A stretch of 64,000 bases of DNA from positions 214,000 through 277,999 of the forward strand of contig NC_090625.1 of NCBI RefSeq assembly GCF_004359215.1. Direction: 5' to 3'. A program made the translations under genes and the position numbers. Below, in pieces: positions 43,900 through 54,169 of this stretch. The notes under the pieces were generated by a model. It saw only the letters and a list, made by a program, of their open reading frames with translations, was not told the DNA's origin and did not search any database. Source of the DNA: Bremia lactucae (Eukaryota > Oomycota > Peronosporomycetes > Peronosporales > Peronosporaceae). Each line of letters starts with the position of its first letter. The first letter of the stretch is position 1.

Positions 43900-44530
43900 G
43901 CCGTGATTGAAAAAAATGATCTTCTCAGCATGTGCCAATAATTGCTCGAGCAGCGCGTCTTCTACACCAACTTCATGCTTTACAACTATGCCGCGGTTGG
44001 TCCTCTTTAAGAGCAACTTAACTCGTTGGTCTGGTAGGACCATTGATCGATATCAACTTTCATTTTTGACTCATCCAGACTTCACAAGTCTAGTGACGAC
44101 AAAACGGAATTCTTCATTGATACCGTTTCCAGCATCGACGGTACACATGTAAGCGGGCAAAGGATGTCACTCCTTCGTTCCAAGCTTGGGAAGCATTCGT
44201 ACAGAGTGATCGTAGCACCGGCCGCGAGGTCTGGCATGAAAACCCGGTTTATTCTCCGTGACCGGTTCGATAAAAAAACCGTAAGCGGTGCACGCTTGAA
44301 GCCGCACCGATTGTTTAAAGAGGCATGAATACCTTGCCTCTCGTGGGGGAGTGATGCCATGCTGATTTAAAGGCGCAGGTCATGCCTCAAGGAGGCATTG
44401 TCCCTTGAAAAACCACATTGAAGGGCGATCATTTCTTGTGAGATGCGCAAAAGATTGAAAACTTACGAGCGCGGGAAGCGCTCGTTTTCTGATGGACCCT
44501 CTGTCTAGGAAAATTAGTCTTGTCGTACTG
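43900..44530 (+). pseudogene. LTR-proximal ORF (family 2), decayed
   Basis: The plus strand reads DDKTEFFID, CKRAKDVTPSFQAWEAFVQS and GREVWHE in broken frames. This is the same protein as DDETEFFID, CKRAKNVKPLFQAWTASVQN and GREAW at 58440-58620. It meets the pol end of the minus-strand element at about 44480. Its function is unknown. Confidence 0.5.
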
Positions 44531-47500
44531 TGCGACGAGACTCGGAACGTCCATCTTCAATTGGAAACAAGGTTCTCAACGACCATGCGAGGTGGATACC
44601 CCTGCCAACGAACGAAGTAATTCGCTCGAACCCTTTTCACCTAGCGGTGGTTTAGGAGGCGTTCAACAAGGAAACGCTTTTCACCACTCGAATCCGTCAA
44701 TGAATGTGGAGAGGAAGTAAAAATCGGGTCGTCTCGTTCGCCAAACACGTGACTTAGATCGTGTCGTCCATTATTTACGGGAGGACATGGAACAATTCTG
44801 TCGTCGCTGAAACGCGACGACGGTTGACGGTATTTCCCTCGAACAGTTGCAGAACGATGCGCAAGTTGCGGTCGAACAACTTGCGAATGAAAGGACACAC
44901 GGACCGATATACTTGAGCAGTAATTTACTGCCCACATTCGTCACTACATGTTTTGGAAGGTTTCCGTATCCAGTAGGACTAGATCGTGAACTTTAAATGA
45001 ATGAGCGTTTAAGCTCCTGCCTGAGGGCCATTTCTGTCGATCCACCGCATGAGCGATGAAAATTTTGTACGAAACGAACCACAGTTTCTCTACTTTGCAG
45101 AAATTCTCCTGCTGACAGGTTTTGTTTTTGTCTTCAGTGCGATAGATTGCACGGCGGAGATGTCATTCTCCTCTTTACTGAGAGCATTATTGTTCTAGAA
45201 AATGTTTTTGGTTTTGTTCCTGAGTCTTTTAGCATCGTTATCAAGGCCAGCAATAACATTATTGGAATTGCTGAGTTTGGCCACATTACCGTTGATTAGA
45301 TCAACATTGGTATCTTTCATATTGACCTTAGGGCTAATGCGTGATGAGCAAGAGCTAGAAGGTTCTTTGCTCGTGCGAGTCCTCCCCTAATATAAGAGAT
45401 ACTCCTATACAAGGTGTGTATGAGAGGATGGCTTAAACCGTTCACAAAAAACGGTGTATGCTTTGTAGAAGGATGCACTGTATTGTTTATGGCAAATTCT
45501 ACCATCGGCAAGAACTCGCCTCAAATCTAAGAAGAATGGACGTTTCCGCGAAGTATCTCTTCGAGACTACGGTTTGCCCGCTCCGTCGGACGATCTGTTT
45601 CAGGATTGTTAAAAGTTGACATTTTGAACTGCCTTTTAGTGATTTAAACAAAATTTGAAAAACCTCCGCCGTTGATCTAGAGACTCTATTTAAGACCAGT
45701 TCGGAAGGTAATCCATGGAGTCGAAATAGCGTGTCAACAAAGACACAAGCACAGCCTTTGGATGTGATCGACTTTAGGACGGCACCAAGATGTACCATCT
45801 TGCTAAAACGGTCAACAAAAACAAGAATATTATTATTTTTGTGGGTGTCTTCGGGGAATTCGATGACGAAGTCCATAGATACGGACTGCCAACACTCTAT
45901 CGGAACAGGCAGAACGGAGCACGGGGTGAAGCACAAGGCTTCATTCGATGACAAACTTCGCAAGCAGGTATGTACTTGCGGACGAGCTCATAGTGGCGTG
46001 GCCAGTAGAAGTCGCGACTTACAGTGACATAAGTTTTCTCACGTCCACAATGCCCACTTGTTGTTGCATAGTGACACTCATACATGATGCGCGAGCGCAA
46101 ATCATTGCGAGTTGGGACGACGACACACGGAGTGTCGCCGGCAACGGCTGTGTAATACAATAAGCCGTTGCGTGTTGTGTATCGATTGGATGACGATCAT
46201 CATGAAGCCGGTAAGTCTTTAAAAATTTATCGGATAGATTCATTAGATGATCCATTATACGCAGAAGGTCCTTTCTGCGTAGGCAATCTTTTTGTCATCA
46301 AATAAGGCTGATAACGGAACACTTTAAATGGGTGTTGCAACAGTGGGTTTATTTCCACTGTTGGAATGCGCAGCCGGCTCGAAATCGGGTCGGCATGATA
46401 ATGAATCAGCGACGAAATTAAATCGTCCTGATTTATATTTCATAACAAAATTATACTTCGGGAAGAAGGATAGCCACCTCGCCATTCTTTGCGAGGAATG
46501 TGGGCTGCTCACGGTCGTGCGTAATGACGCATGGTCCTTATATACGATGAACGGTTTATCTCCGAGACCCTCAATTTAGCCAGTGTATATTTTAAGGCTT
46601 GGACTTCCTTGTCATGCATTGGTTAATTGCGTTCAGCTGGTTGGAGCTGACGCGATTGGTAACAGACGACGCGCTCCGCACCGTCTGTATCGAATTGCAT
46701 TGACGCACAACCGATTGCGAAATCGCTGGCGTCACAGTCCACATGGAATGGTCTGTCTTGATCTGCAATCTCCAAGATGGGCGATTGCATCAAGCTTTGC
46801 TTGATACCTTCAAACGAACGCTGACAATCAGCGTTCCATAACCATTTCTCGTCTTTTTTCAAGAGACGAGAGAGATAAACTGTCATCTCGGGATAAATGC
46901 GGGAATACTTGTGCAAGTACGCCGCTTATCCAAGGAGTTTTCAACGTCCCTTGACATCGACTGGAACTGGCCAGTTGGTTATTGCCTTGATTTTTTCGGG
47001 ATCAGGGCGCACGCCGTGTTTACCGACAATGCAGCCAAGAAGTGGTATTTCGCTTGCAGCGAATATTCACTTCTTGAGATTTGCGTACAACTTATGCTTT
47101 CGCATAAGTGTAAGAACCTGAAAACGTGAGTTTTATGACCTTCTAAGTCCGTCTTTCCGTCCATGGCCCGGCTATGGACGAATACATCGTTGCGAATTCT
47201 TGCACCGGTCTCAACAGATTTGTAACGCATCTGTTGAATGTTGCAGGGGCGTTACTAAGCCCTTGTGGCATTACTAGCCATTCCCAGTGCATCCCATTCG
47301 GAGTGCTCACTGCTGTGTACGGGATGTCCCGCTCACGCCTAAGGATCTGATGAAATTCATCCATCAGAACCATAGACAAAAAGATGGCACTCTTAGACAT
47401 AGTATCTATGATTACGTCTTTTCGATGTATCGGCATTTGAGCCGGTGCCGTTGCAGCATGCAAATTATTGAATGCGTGTAATACCAGCGACCCCTCTGTG

Positions 47501-47830
47501 GCCTTTCGCACACAGAAGGTCGCAGAGCTATATGGGAAGGTTGACTCCCTCATATGGCTCGCTTTTGATCGATTGATAAAGAATTTATCGATCGCAAGTA
47601 CTTGTTGACGAGGCAGCAGCCACTGCTTCATGACACAGTAATTCGAGCCCGGTTTGAGCCCGATCTCATGTCGGGTGCTTTTATCCTTAGGCAACTCGCA
47701 TGGAACTGTTTCAGGGAATACATCCCGGAATTCAAATTCTTGTATAAAGGATTTGTCTTAAATGACTCCCAGGATTGAGTAGTATCTCTCTCAACCCGAG
47801 TCTTCACGTCGAAAACGCTCTCGTCCATCG
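44440..47830 (-). pseudogene. Gypsy pol, family 2: RT, RNase H, integrase, chromodomain
   Basis: Minus order: RT fingers and palm (47694-47143, SSATFCVRKATEGS, MHWEWLVMPQGLSNAPATF, the YxDD box being lost). Then come RNase H (46916-46324, DCDASDFAIGCA, YNFVMKYKSG), integrase zinc (46160-45897, HYATTSGHCGREKTYVTVSRDFYWP, CEVCHRMK), integrase core (45963-45500, FVDRFSKMVHLGAV) and C-terminal part (45511-45317). A chromodomain remnant follows (44937-44560, RFLVERLLNHR end). Many frameshifts. Confidence 0.8.
46009..46675. repeat. 667-bp tract identical to 37228-37894 (copy 2)
   Basis: Same tract, constant offset. Sequence diverges right outside both ends. Confidence 0.8.
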
Positions 47831-48740
47831 ATGAGCTGCTGAGAACCCGTTAGTTCTCTGCAGAAATTACCGCTGACCGATTATCGGTTACGTATTCGTC
47901 CTATGTGACGAATTCGCAGATCTGCTTGATTCTACCAGAATGCAGATCTCTCAAGAACCGCTTGGGTTCTAGGGTTGGTAATTGAATTATCTCCGAAGTT
48001 AGCTTCGGAGGCGTATACAGATCAAGAGTATTAGCGCCTACTCTTGAACCGTTATTAACCAATATCATTTATTGTCTCGGTTTCTTCCTAAGATTTATCC
48101 ACAGGCTGCCGAGGGATCAAACCCTCGAGATGCTGAAGTCTAGTCACTTCAGGATGAACTGTTTGAGGAGATTTCTTCTCAAGTACATGGGGACTTAATC
48201 TCTCAGCGTCTTCCGACTGTGATTGCGCTATCACAGTCGGGTCCTCTACGGTCGACTCTCTGCTCGACCTAGAATCATCGTGTTGTTCATTTTGGACAAA
48301 CCGGTATCTTCCTTGTATGTCGCCCGCTAGGCGTACATTCATGTCTCAATCCACTCGACTTATTCGAGTGGTGGATTTTCGGCGCTGCTTGTGCATTCCC
48401 ACAGCCGCCGGCAGTTGACTCCACAAGGTGATTAGTTAAAACACTGTGATCTTCTGCAGTCGTACTAACGATTGTACCACAAGTGAGGCCATCGCACTAC
48501 ATCACACGCTTGTGGACGCTTTAAGACGTTCATCAGATGGCCATCTGATGAACAAGTGGCAGGCATCTTTACGGATCGATGCTGCCAGCTAATCCTTGGC
48601 ACATATTTTCTGAGCCAAGGTAAACCAAGGATGACATCAAATTTGTCATTCAAATCCAGTACGATGAAATCATCATCGTACTGTGAATCTTTTAACGTGG
48701 AGTGATCGAGCTCTGAAATCAGCCCTAGGCGGTTCAAACG
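47831..48740 (-). pseudogene. Gypsy protease and pre-RT spacer, family 2
   Basis: Minus frames read LDLNDKFDVILGLPWLRKYVP (48660-48600), SVKMPATCSSDGHLMNVLKR, then a spacer with SSRESTVEDPTVIAQSQS that also occurs at 38831-39070. It belongs upstream of the pol at 44440-47830. The first protease half and gag are missing. Confidence 0.7.
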
Positions 48741-48859
48741 TCTGTTTGAGCCGGGCTGATAAAGCCTCTAGCGACCCAAAGACATATCTTAGGGATATTG
48801 CACCCTTGATGACTCGGCCTTAGGCCTACAATGCTTTCAGCATTTAGTGAATCGTTGTT

Positions 48860-49312
48860 ACAACGAGTGTTTCACGACGGAGTATGTGCCGTTTCACCCC
48901 CTTTTTCTGAGTTGCTCAAAATTAATGTTTGCAATATTGGAGCCTTCAGCTCAGACATTCCAATGTCTAAACCACTGAAAGACTCAGTCAATGATTCGCG
49001 CCAATAGCGCTTTTGTTGCCTAGCAAAGGTTGGTTCATGACTCCAAAACTTTGCAACATTGCGCGTGGCGCCTAAGGTCTTGGACCTCCAATCGATCCAA
49101 GGCTCATGGTGTTATAACCAGGCCATACCAAGGATGAGACCATATCTCGAATCCAAATCAAGGACGAGACAGCATTCCATACTGTCAAAGTCCAGAAACA
49201 TTATGCCTAAGTCCAATGGAACTTTAAGAACAGTGAAACGAGTCCCAGTCGCTAAGCGAACAGTGATTGTATCATTTTCATGCGCTTAAAAGCGACGCTA
49301 GCGTAACTAGCG
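48860..49312 (-). pseudogene. Gypsy protease, second half (interrupted copy)
   Basis: The minus strand from 49290 reads AHENDTITVRLATGTRFTVL, then LVLDLDSRYGLILGMAWL, HEPWIDWRSKTLGA, ARQQKRYWRESL and LDIGMSELKAP. This is the C-terminal half of a retropepsin. Its N-terminal half with the DSGAS active site lies at 50125-50240 on the same strand, about 810 bp away. The piece between is bacterial-type DNA. Confidence 0.75.
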
Positions 49313-49488
49313 CTAAAAATCAATTCGTCAAAAATAGCTTTATTTCTGAGCCAATATCTCGTAATACCGCACCCGCAATAACCGCTGCTGCGATTCAGGT
49401 CAATAAACTCTATGGACCTGAAGAGATTATGCTGATACTACCTTCAGATCATTTAATTAAGGGCAATATAGAATTTAAAAAAGCCGCT
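49313..49488 (+). pseudogene. manC: Fragment of mannose-1-phosphate guanylyltransferase (ManC type)
   Basis: The open frame reads FISEPISRNTAPAITAAA, then EEIMLILPSDHLI and EFKKA. Bacterial ManC/AlgA proteins share EP-x-x-RNTAPAI-x-x-AA and LxLPxDHxI about 25 residues apart. The full enzyme is about 470 residues; this covers about 55. After 49490 the reading decays. GDP-mannose pyrophosphorylase of eukaryotes lacks this RNTAPAI form, so bacterial origin is likely. Confidence 0.8.
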
Positions 49489-49574
49489 TGCTGTCTTAGT
49501 TTTTGCATCATAGTTTGTGACCTTATCAAGCTTTGGTTTTATAGGTTTAATATTTATATATCCAATGCACCTAA

Positions 49575-49724
49575 GATCGATATTCGGCCAATGAAATAAA
49601 AGCTGTTGGATTTCATGGCCAGACTGTATACCACAATCCTAATGAAGGATTGACCTGGCAAATTGGTAATCCACATATGCTTGCTTCTAGTATTGGTATA
49701 GATGTTATTCATGATTTCAGAAGT
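49575..49724 (+). pseudogene. anmK: Fragment of anhydro-N-acetylmuramic acid kinase
   Basis: The frame reads [19 protein letters not shown], then LTWQIGN and [10 protein letters not shown]. AnmK, a peptidoglycan-recycling kinase, has I-G-x-HGQT-x-x-H-x-P followed by TWQIG and TG-x-x-V-x-x-DFR at this spacing. Oomycetes have no peptidoglycan, so this is a strong bacterial mark. It covers about 49 of about 370 residues. It continues without a stop into the RelA/SpoT piece, a chance in-frame join. Confidence 0.82.
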
Positions 49725-49769
49725 ATTATTCTTGCTTTTGAATTTGCTAGAACTATCTTTTCTCTTTTT

Positions 49770-49860
49770 AACTCGATACTTTCGATAAAGTATCATGGCT
49801 CACAAAAAAGGGCTTCTGGTGATCCTTATTATTACCATCCTTTAGAATTTGAAAAAATAT
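49770..49860 (+). pseudogene. rsh: Fragment of RelA/SpoT-type (p)ppGpp hydrolase-synthetase
   Basis: It reads [24 protein letters not shown]. RelA/SpoT homologues begin their HD hydrolase domain with [21 protein letters not shown]. The [11 protein letters not shown] form is characteristic of alphaproteobacteria, whereas others have GQxRxSGEPY. The HP histidine belongs to the HD domain. Only about 27 residues are recognisable. Confidence 0.78.
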
Positions 49861-49926
49861 CAGCTTTTTTGGTTCAAAATTTGAACTTATACCATTTGTT
49901 TAGACTGTATTTTTATGTGGAAAAAC

Positions 49927-50034
49927 GAAACAAAAGCGGACATAAAAAAGGGAAGCACAGCAGCAAACGAAGTTTTAGACAATTTCCGTCTGCACACCAG
50001 GGCTCCTAAACAACCGATGCTAGAATCTGCATAA
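49927..50034 (+). pseudogene. Unassigned ORF end in bacterial-type insert
   Basis: 36 open codons ending in TAA read [20 protein letters not shown]. The composition looks coding and the frame differs from that of the RelA/SpoT piece. I do not recognise the protein. It may be a genuine C-terminus of another bacterial gene. Confidence 0.35.
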
Positions 50035-50085
50035 TTGATTACGCAAATTTTCAAACCACTCTGACGTAACCTTCCTTTTGTCCAT
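50020..50085 (-). pseudogene. hemF: Possible start of coproporphyrinogen oxidase (HemF)
   Basis: On the minus strand an ATG opens MDKRKVTSEWFENLRNQLC, then a stop. Alphaproteobacterial HemF proteins begin with a similar AxxWFxxLRDxIC helix. The match is short and from memory of the family pattern, so it is weak. Confidence 0.35.
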
Positions 50086-50124
50086 TTTTAACCTACCAAG
50101 CATTTTTAATAATTAAAGGGAATT

Positions 50125-51400
50125 TATAAGGCCTATGTCGCATGATTGCAAGAAGCTCCTGAGTCAATTAAAATTGACCATGGCTTTTCAAAGCCCTTCA
50201 CAGTCGCTTGAGCGACGAACAAGCCAGGCTTGTACTCCCGCCCCGTGTTATTACGCACCCAGCTAATTGGGGCTAGGTCGTGTTTATTCTCACATTTGAG
50301 AGATTCAACAGAGCTAGGTCTTTCATAGAAGGGCGCTTCGCACCTACTGGGTATCGACGTTTATTCGCACTGTACCGTGTAGGTCGGAATTGGTGCTCTT
50401 TCGAGCTTTACGCTATTTTGTAGGGGGTAGGCCGGACGTAAATGTTTCGTTCTTCCGCACATATAACATCTACAATATTTTAATGCTGTTTCACAGCTTG
50501 AAAAGTCTCTTTTCCTTTCTAAACGAGGCTTGGATCCATGGGTTCCGGTCTATAAGACGGTACCCATTTGCTCGAAGAGCTTGTTCGGTAAACAGGCGTG
50601 CTAACACGAGCCGACTTAAAGTCGAACTCAGCGTGTAGCGCTATGGCAACTAAATCTTCAAACGTATCAGGATGAGATCGGGATAATTCCGTCAGGGCAA
50701 CGCCCTCATTGAGACCCCCCATAAAGATTATTAACAAAATTGCTCCTTCCGCCGGGTCTTGATGCATAGATGCAATGAGAGCTTTCAACTCCTTGACATA
50801 GTCCCGTAGGGTTCGTTTACCCTTTCGAGTCGCTAGGAGCCGTGATCGTATGCGAAAAGCCTGATCAAGCTGTGCAATTATGCTGGTCATTTGCTGTTTC
50901 AGCGAATTTGGTGAGGGAAAAACGTCGTTGATGGACGTACTGCACGATAGTACCCACTCCATGGCTCAATCTCCGAGGTTTGAAATGGCCATAGCCACCT
51001 TCTGTCGTCCTGTTAAGAACAAGGCGGAGTCAATGGACATCTTCATCTGCTTAATCCAAAAAAGGAGATTCCCCCCTCTTTTCCCTCAAACGTCTTATCA
51101 TTGACAGCTAGAGAGCGATTCTTCGGCTCTTAATTAGGTACAGAGATGTACCGGGTTGGCATCGATGCCGCAAGGTGATCTTGTACCTGGCCGATCAAGG
51201 AGAATTCAAATCGCATGAATGCTTCAAGCCTTGCATGCAGGACCTCTTGTCCCTGGGATATAATGAACTCCACATGTTCAAGCCCCCCAAAAAGGTTTTG
51301 AGTTTGTAATAAGCTGCGCGTTGCGCCTCTGAAGTTCTGGAAACTCCTCCTTTTTAGTGAAGGCTTAGTCTTATGAAGACTCAGGCGTACATTGACTATG
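50125..51400 (-). pseudogene. Gypsy gag and first half of protease
   Basis: Minus order: coiled-coil Gag start (about 51390-51190), capsid FEGKEGGNLLFWIKQMKM (about 51080), RIRSRLLATRKGKRTLRDYV, FMGGLNEGVALTELSRSHP and IALHAEFDFKSARV (50962-50600). A knuckle CYMCGRTKHLRPAY, with last Cys replaced, follows near 50465. Then FVAQATVKGFEKPWSILIDSGASCNHA (50240-50135) is the retropepsin active site. One stop lies in the capsid. It is interrupted at 50120 by the foreign insert. Confidence 0.8.
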
Positions 51401-51413
51401 AGTGCTACCAGGT

Positions 51414-51840
51414 GTAGCGGAGCTACTCGCTCCTTGAGTCAGAGAGAGACTTTTAGACTCGGAGAATCTCTTACTTCTATAGAGCAAATGGGTTTAACAA
51501 CTCAGGGAGTCGTACAAGCTATTAAAGCTTAATGATTCCTGAAAATAGAACGATGAAGATTCGAATGTCGGCCTGCACATGACCTAGAATTGATCCTGCC
51601 ATCTACCAGGCACCTATTACCATTGATTGATGTGAATTGGATAGTTAGTGTCAGATTTTTAATTTAAGTCAATATCTCTATCGTTAATCCAGATAATTTA
51701 TTAATATTAAGAATTGATTCAAATTCACAAGAAACTCATTGGCTCGTTATCTTTACTATTATATCAATCTAACTCTTCCCCTTGAAAGGTTAGGAGTGCT
51801 TAGTATAGCGAAAAAATAAATGTGTTATTGGCTTATTTAA
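51414..51840 (+). repeat. LTR fragment, TGTAGCGGAGC family
   Basis: It starts TGTAGCGGAGCTACTCGCTCC and matches 33014 for about 125 bp (to TTAAAGCTTAATGATTC). Afterwards it diverges. Confidence 0.7.
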
Positions 51841-52960
51841 TTCTACGGACTCGTACAAACTTAAGTCATGACTTCGGTATATTAATATACAGCTATATAT
51901 CACAGCTCATTTGCTCACCTCACTTATTGCGCGTCTAGTAGCGATTGGGTAGCTGATACAATGGCCCTTAACAACTATATAAACCTGATTGGTACGTTAC
52001 TGCTACAATATATCGATACAGATGGATTCTACGTTACTCCTCTCATAGTTAGCAGCATCTTTAAAATGGCGGTCTTCTTTTCAACAGGGTTTGAAAAGAC
52101 TTAATGCCGCAAGGACAAGCTCACCGCAACGTAACTCATCAATATAAGAAAACCATATGTACATTGCGCGGAGTGTGAGAATATTTAAATACGTTTTCAG
52201 AAATGTATTCTCCCAAATATGTAACGAATTTATCGAATTTGTTGGCTCCACTAATCTGCCGTGCATGATCCAGATTAATTTTTCATTTATTAATTTGTGG
52301 CAATTTGAAGCTTTCCAATTCTTTAAACATTTTTTTTAAGAAGCCACTTTCATTCAATACTTCCGTTTTTCTAGCCTGTTACCAATGTGCAAAGCAAAAA
52401 TCGCTTTTAACGTATGGGATGACGTTTGCTTGACTTGTAGTACATCTTAATATTTGCATGTGGCAACTGCCTATAGTTGGTAAGTCACGCGTAAGAAAGT
52501 GGGCTCTTCCTCTGCAAGTCGTGTCCGTGAAGTATCTGGAAGCCTCTTACCTACACTGTCATTCGTGTATGTTAGCTTGAACTGAAGCAGTAGGAACGAA
52601 AGTTGCCGCGTGACACCTGGTAGCACTTCAAAGTCCATCGTACAACCACGCACGAGCCAACCATTGAAATTATGTTGGATGAAGAAGAAGACTATTCACG
52701 CCACGCATGAAGGCTTACACGCTACTCTTCAAAGGCTCCCTCGATAGGAGCGATCTCAAATGGTGGCCGTCAGCAAAGTGTTGTTGGCTCTCCAAAATTA
52801 CGAACATCATTTGGATATCGTCGAGAGCATTTAACATGAGCTCAACGTGGCACTAGGAAAAGTTACTTAGCTTCATCAGCAAGGCTCTTAAAAGGAAGGG
52901 CTGTTGGGGAGAACAAGTCACTCAACACTTGAAACTGTTGTAACAGCAACATTCATATGG
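51841..52960. other. AT-rich region without clear gene
   Basis: Two minus-strand open stretches (52653-52471, reading FEVLPGVTRQLSFLLLQFKL; 52266-52081) and a plus one (52157-52339) look partly protein-like. They match no family I can name. They may be host-gene or element fragments. Confidence 0.4.
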
Positions 52961-53650
52961 TGCTACCGAACCGACGAACATGCGTCGACCCGAAGGCTTG
53001 TAGAATAACACTTTTGTCGCATCATCGACGATAATGTGACGAAAATAAAGTTTGAATATTTTAACTTGTCCGGACGCGCCAACGCTGGCGCTCACACTTC
53101 ACTTCACCATATGTGGCTGGGCTTGGCTACAATAAACGTCTGATCCGTCACGTGCCGAAATCAGGGCTCGAACAGAGCTCATGAATCTGAACCAGGGCAA
53201 GCGTGACATTCGCGATAACGTTCAACACACGATTACTTGTGAGTTGTATCGTGTGTAAGCCCATTGATTAACAAACGCAGGTTACTATGTTCATCAAGGG
53301 TCTTGCGAATGGTTACGTCAAGACCCACCTGTTCCGCTTTGTATTTAGAGACGCTAGATTAAGCGATCTCTATAGCGAAAAGGCGGACCTCAACCTAAAA
53401 CAGGCTTTCTGTTAATCGGAAAAATATTCACAGTGACAACAAGAAGTCGGAGGTCCCGAATCAATGGACCCCTTTTATGTAAAGAGCGCCAAACCACGCT
53501 CTCTAAGCTACTCGCGATTGCAAGGATGCAATCGCCACCAGAAGACAGGGCACTGCGCCTATGAGCTCAGTGACGTACACCCGCTGCCAAGAATCACTGA
53601 GCGGAAGGATTTAACACATCACGCAGGCTGAATTACGAGTTCACCACATG
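52961..53650 (+). pseudogene. Gypsy gag with degraded knuckle
   Basis: Plus frames read FEYFNLSGRAN, RTELMNLNQGKRDI, TMFIKGLANGYVKTHLFRF (53290-53345), LKQAFC, and NRHQKTGHCAYEL as the knuckle (about 53535-53575). The order and motifs match the gag at 30099-30750. Frameshifts occur every 50-100 bp. Confidence 0.75.
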
Positions 53651-54118
53651 TCACATTTTTACTGGCACCATGACTGATATAATCCAATCGGCTTATCCAA
53701 GGATGATTAGTGTGCAGCTTGCAACGGGATCTTGAGAGCAATCAGTTTGAAAATGAACATCAAAATGCCGGCCCAAGTATGCGCATTTTCATCGATATCT
53801 TATCGATAACGGCCTTCTGTTTTATTCCACGAATGCAGCAAACACCCCGCGTGCCAAGAAACACTAGCTGAAGGATTCGACACATCACGCTGGCTGAATT
53901 ATGAGTTCACCTCATGTCACTTTTTTACCGGCACCATGACTGAAATAATCCATTCGGCTTATGCCAAGGATGATTAGTATGCAGCTTGCAACGTGATCTT
54001 GAGAGCAATCGATTTAAAAATAAACATCAAAATGCCGGCCCAATTATGCGCATTTTCATCGATATTTTATCGATAACGGCCTTCTGTTTTATTCCACATG
54101 TGTAGCAAACACCCCGCG
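53585..54118 (+). repeat. 267-bp tandem duplication
   Basis: GCCAAGAATCACTGAGCGG at 53585 recurs as GCCAAGAAACACTAGCTGA at 53852. Both units end CAAACACCCCGCG. They are about 90% similar by eye and contain ATCGATAT.TTATCGATAACG. Confidence 0.85.
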
Positions 54119-54169
54119 CATTGTAGTTCCTCATATGAGAAATTAAATATCGAATCCCCTCTGATCACA

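Larger units (their letters stand above)
49313..50120. other. Insert of bacterial-type DNA in a Gypsy protease
   Basis: About 810 bp, richer in A+T than most of the flanking element. It holds pieces resembling ManC, AnmK and RelA/SpoT (plus strand), an unassigned ORF end (plus) and a HemF-like start (minus). The Gypsy reading breaks after SGASCNHA on one side and resumes near AHENDTITVRLATG on the other with little loss. The pieces are too short to be genes. Confidence 0.7.

Noticed and set aside
49313..50120. Bacterial contamination of the assembly
   Set aside because: Both flanks belong to a single interrupted Gypsy frame and the bacterial pieces are mixed and truncated, so a contaminant contig is unlikely. 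Not fully excluded without reads.
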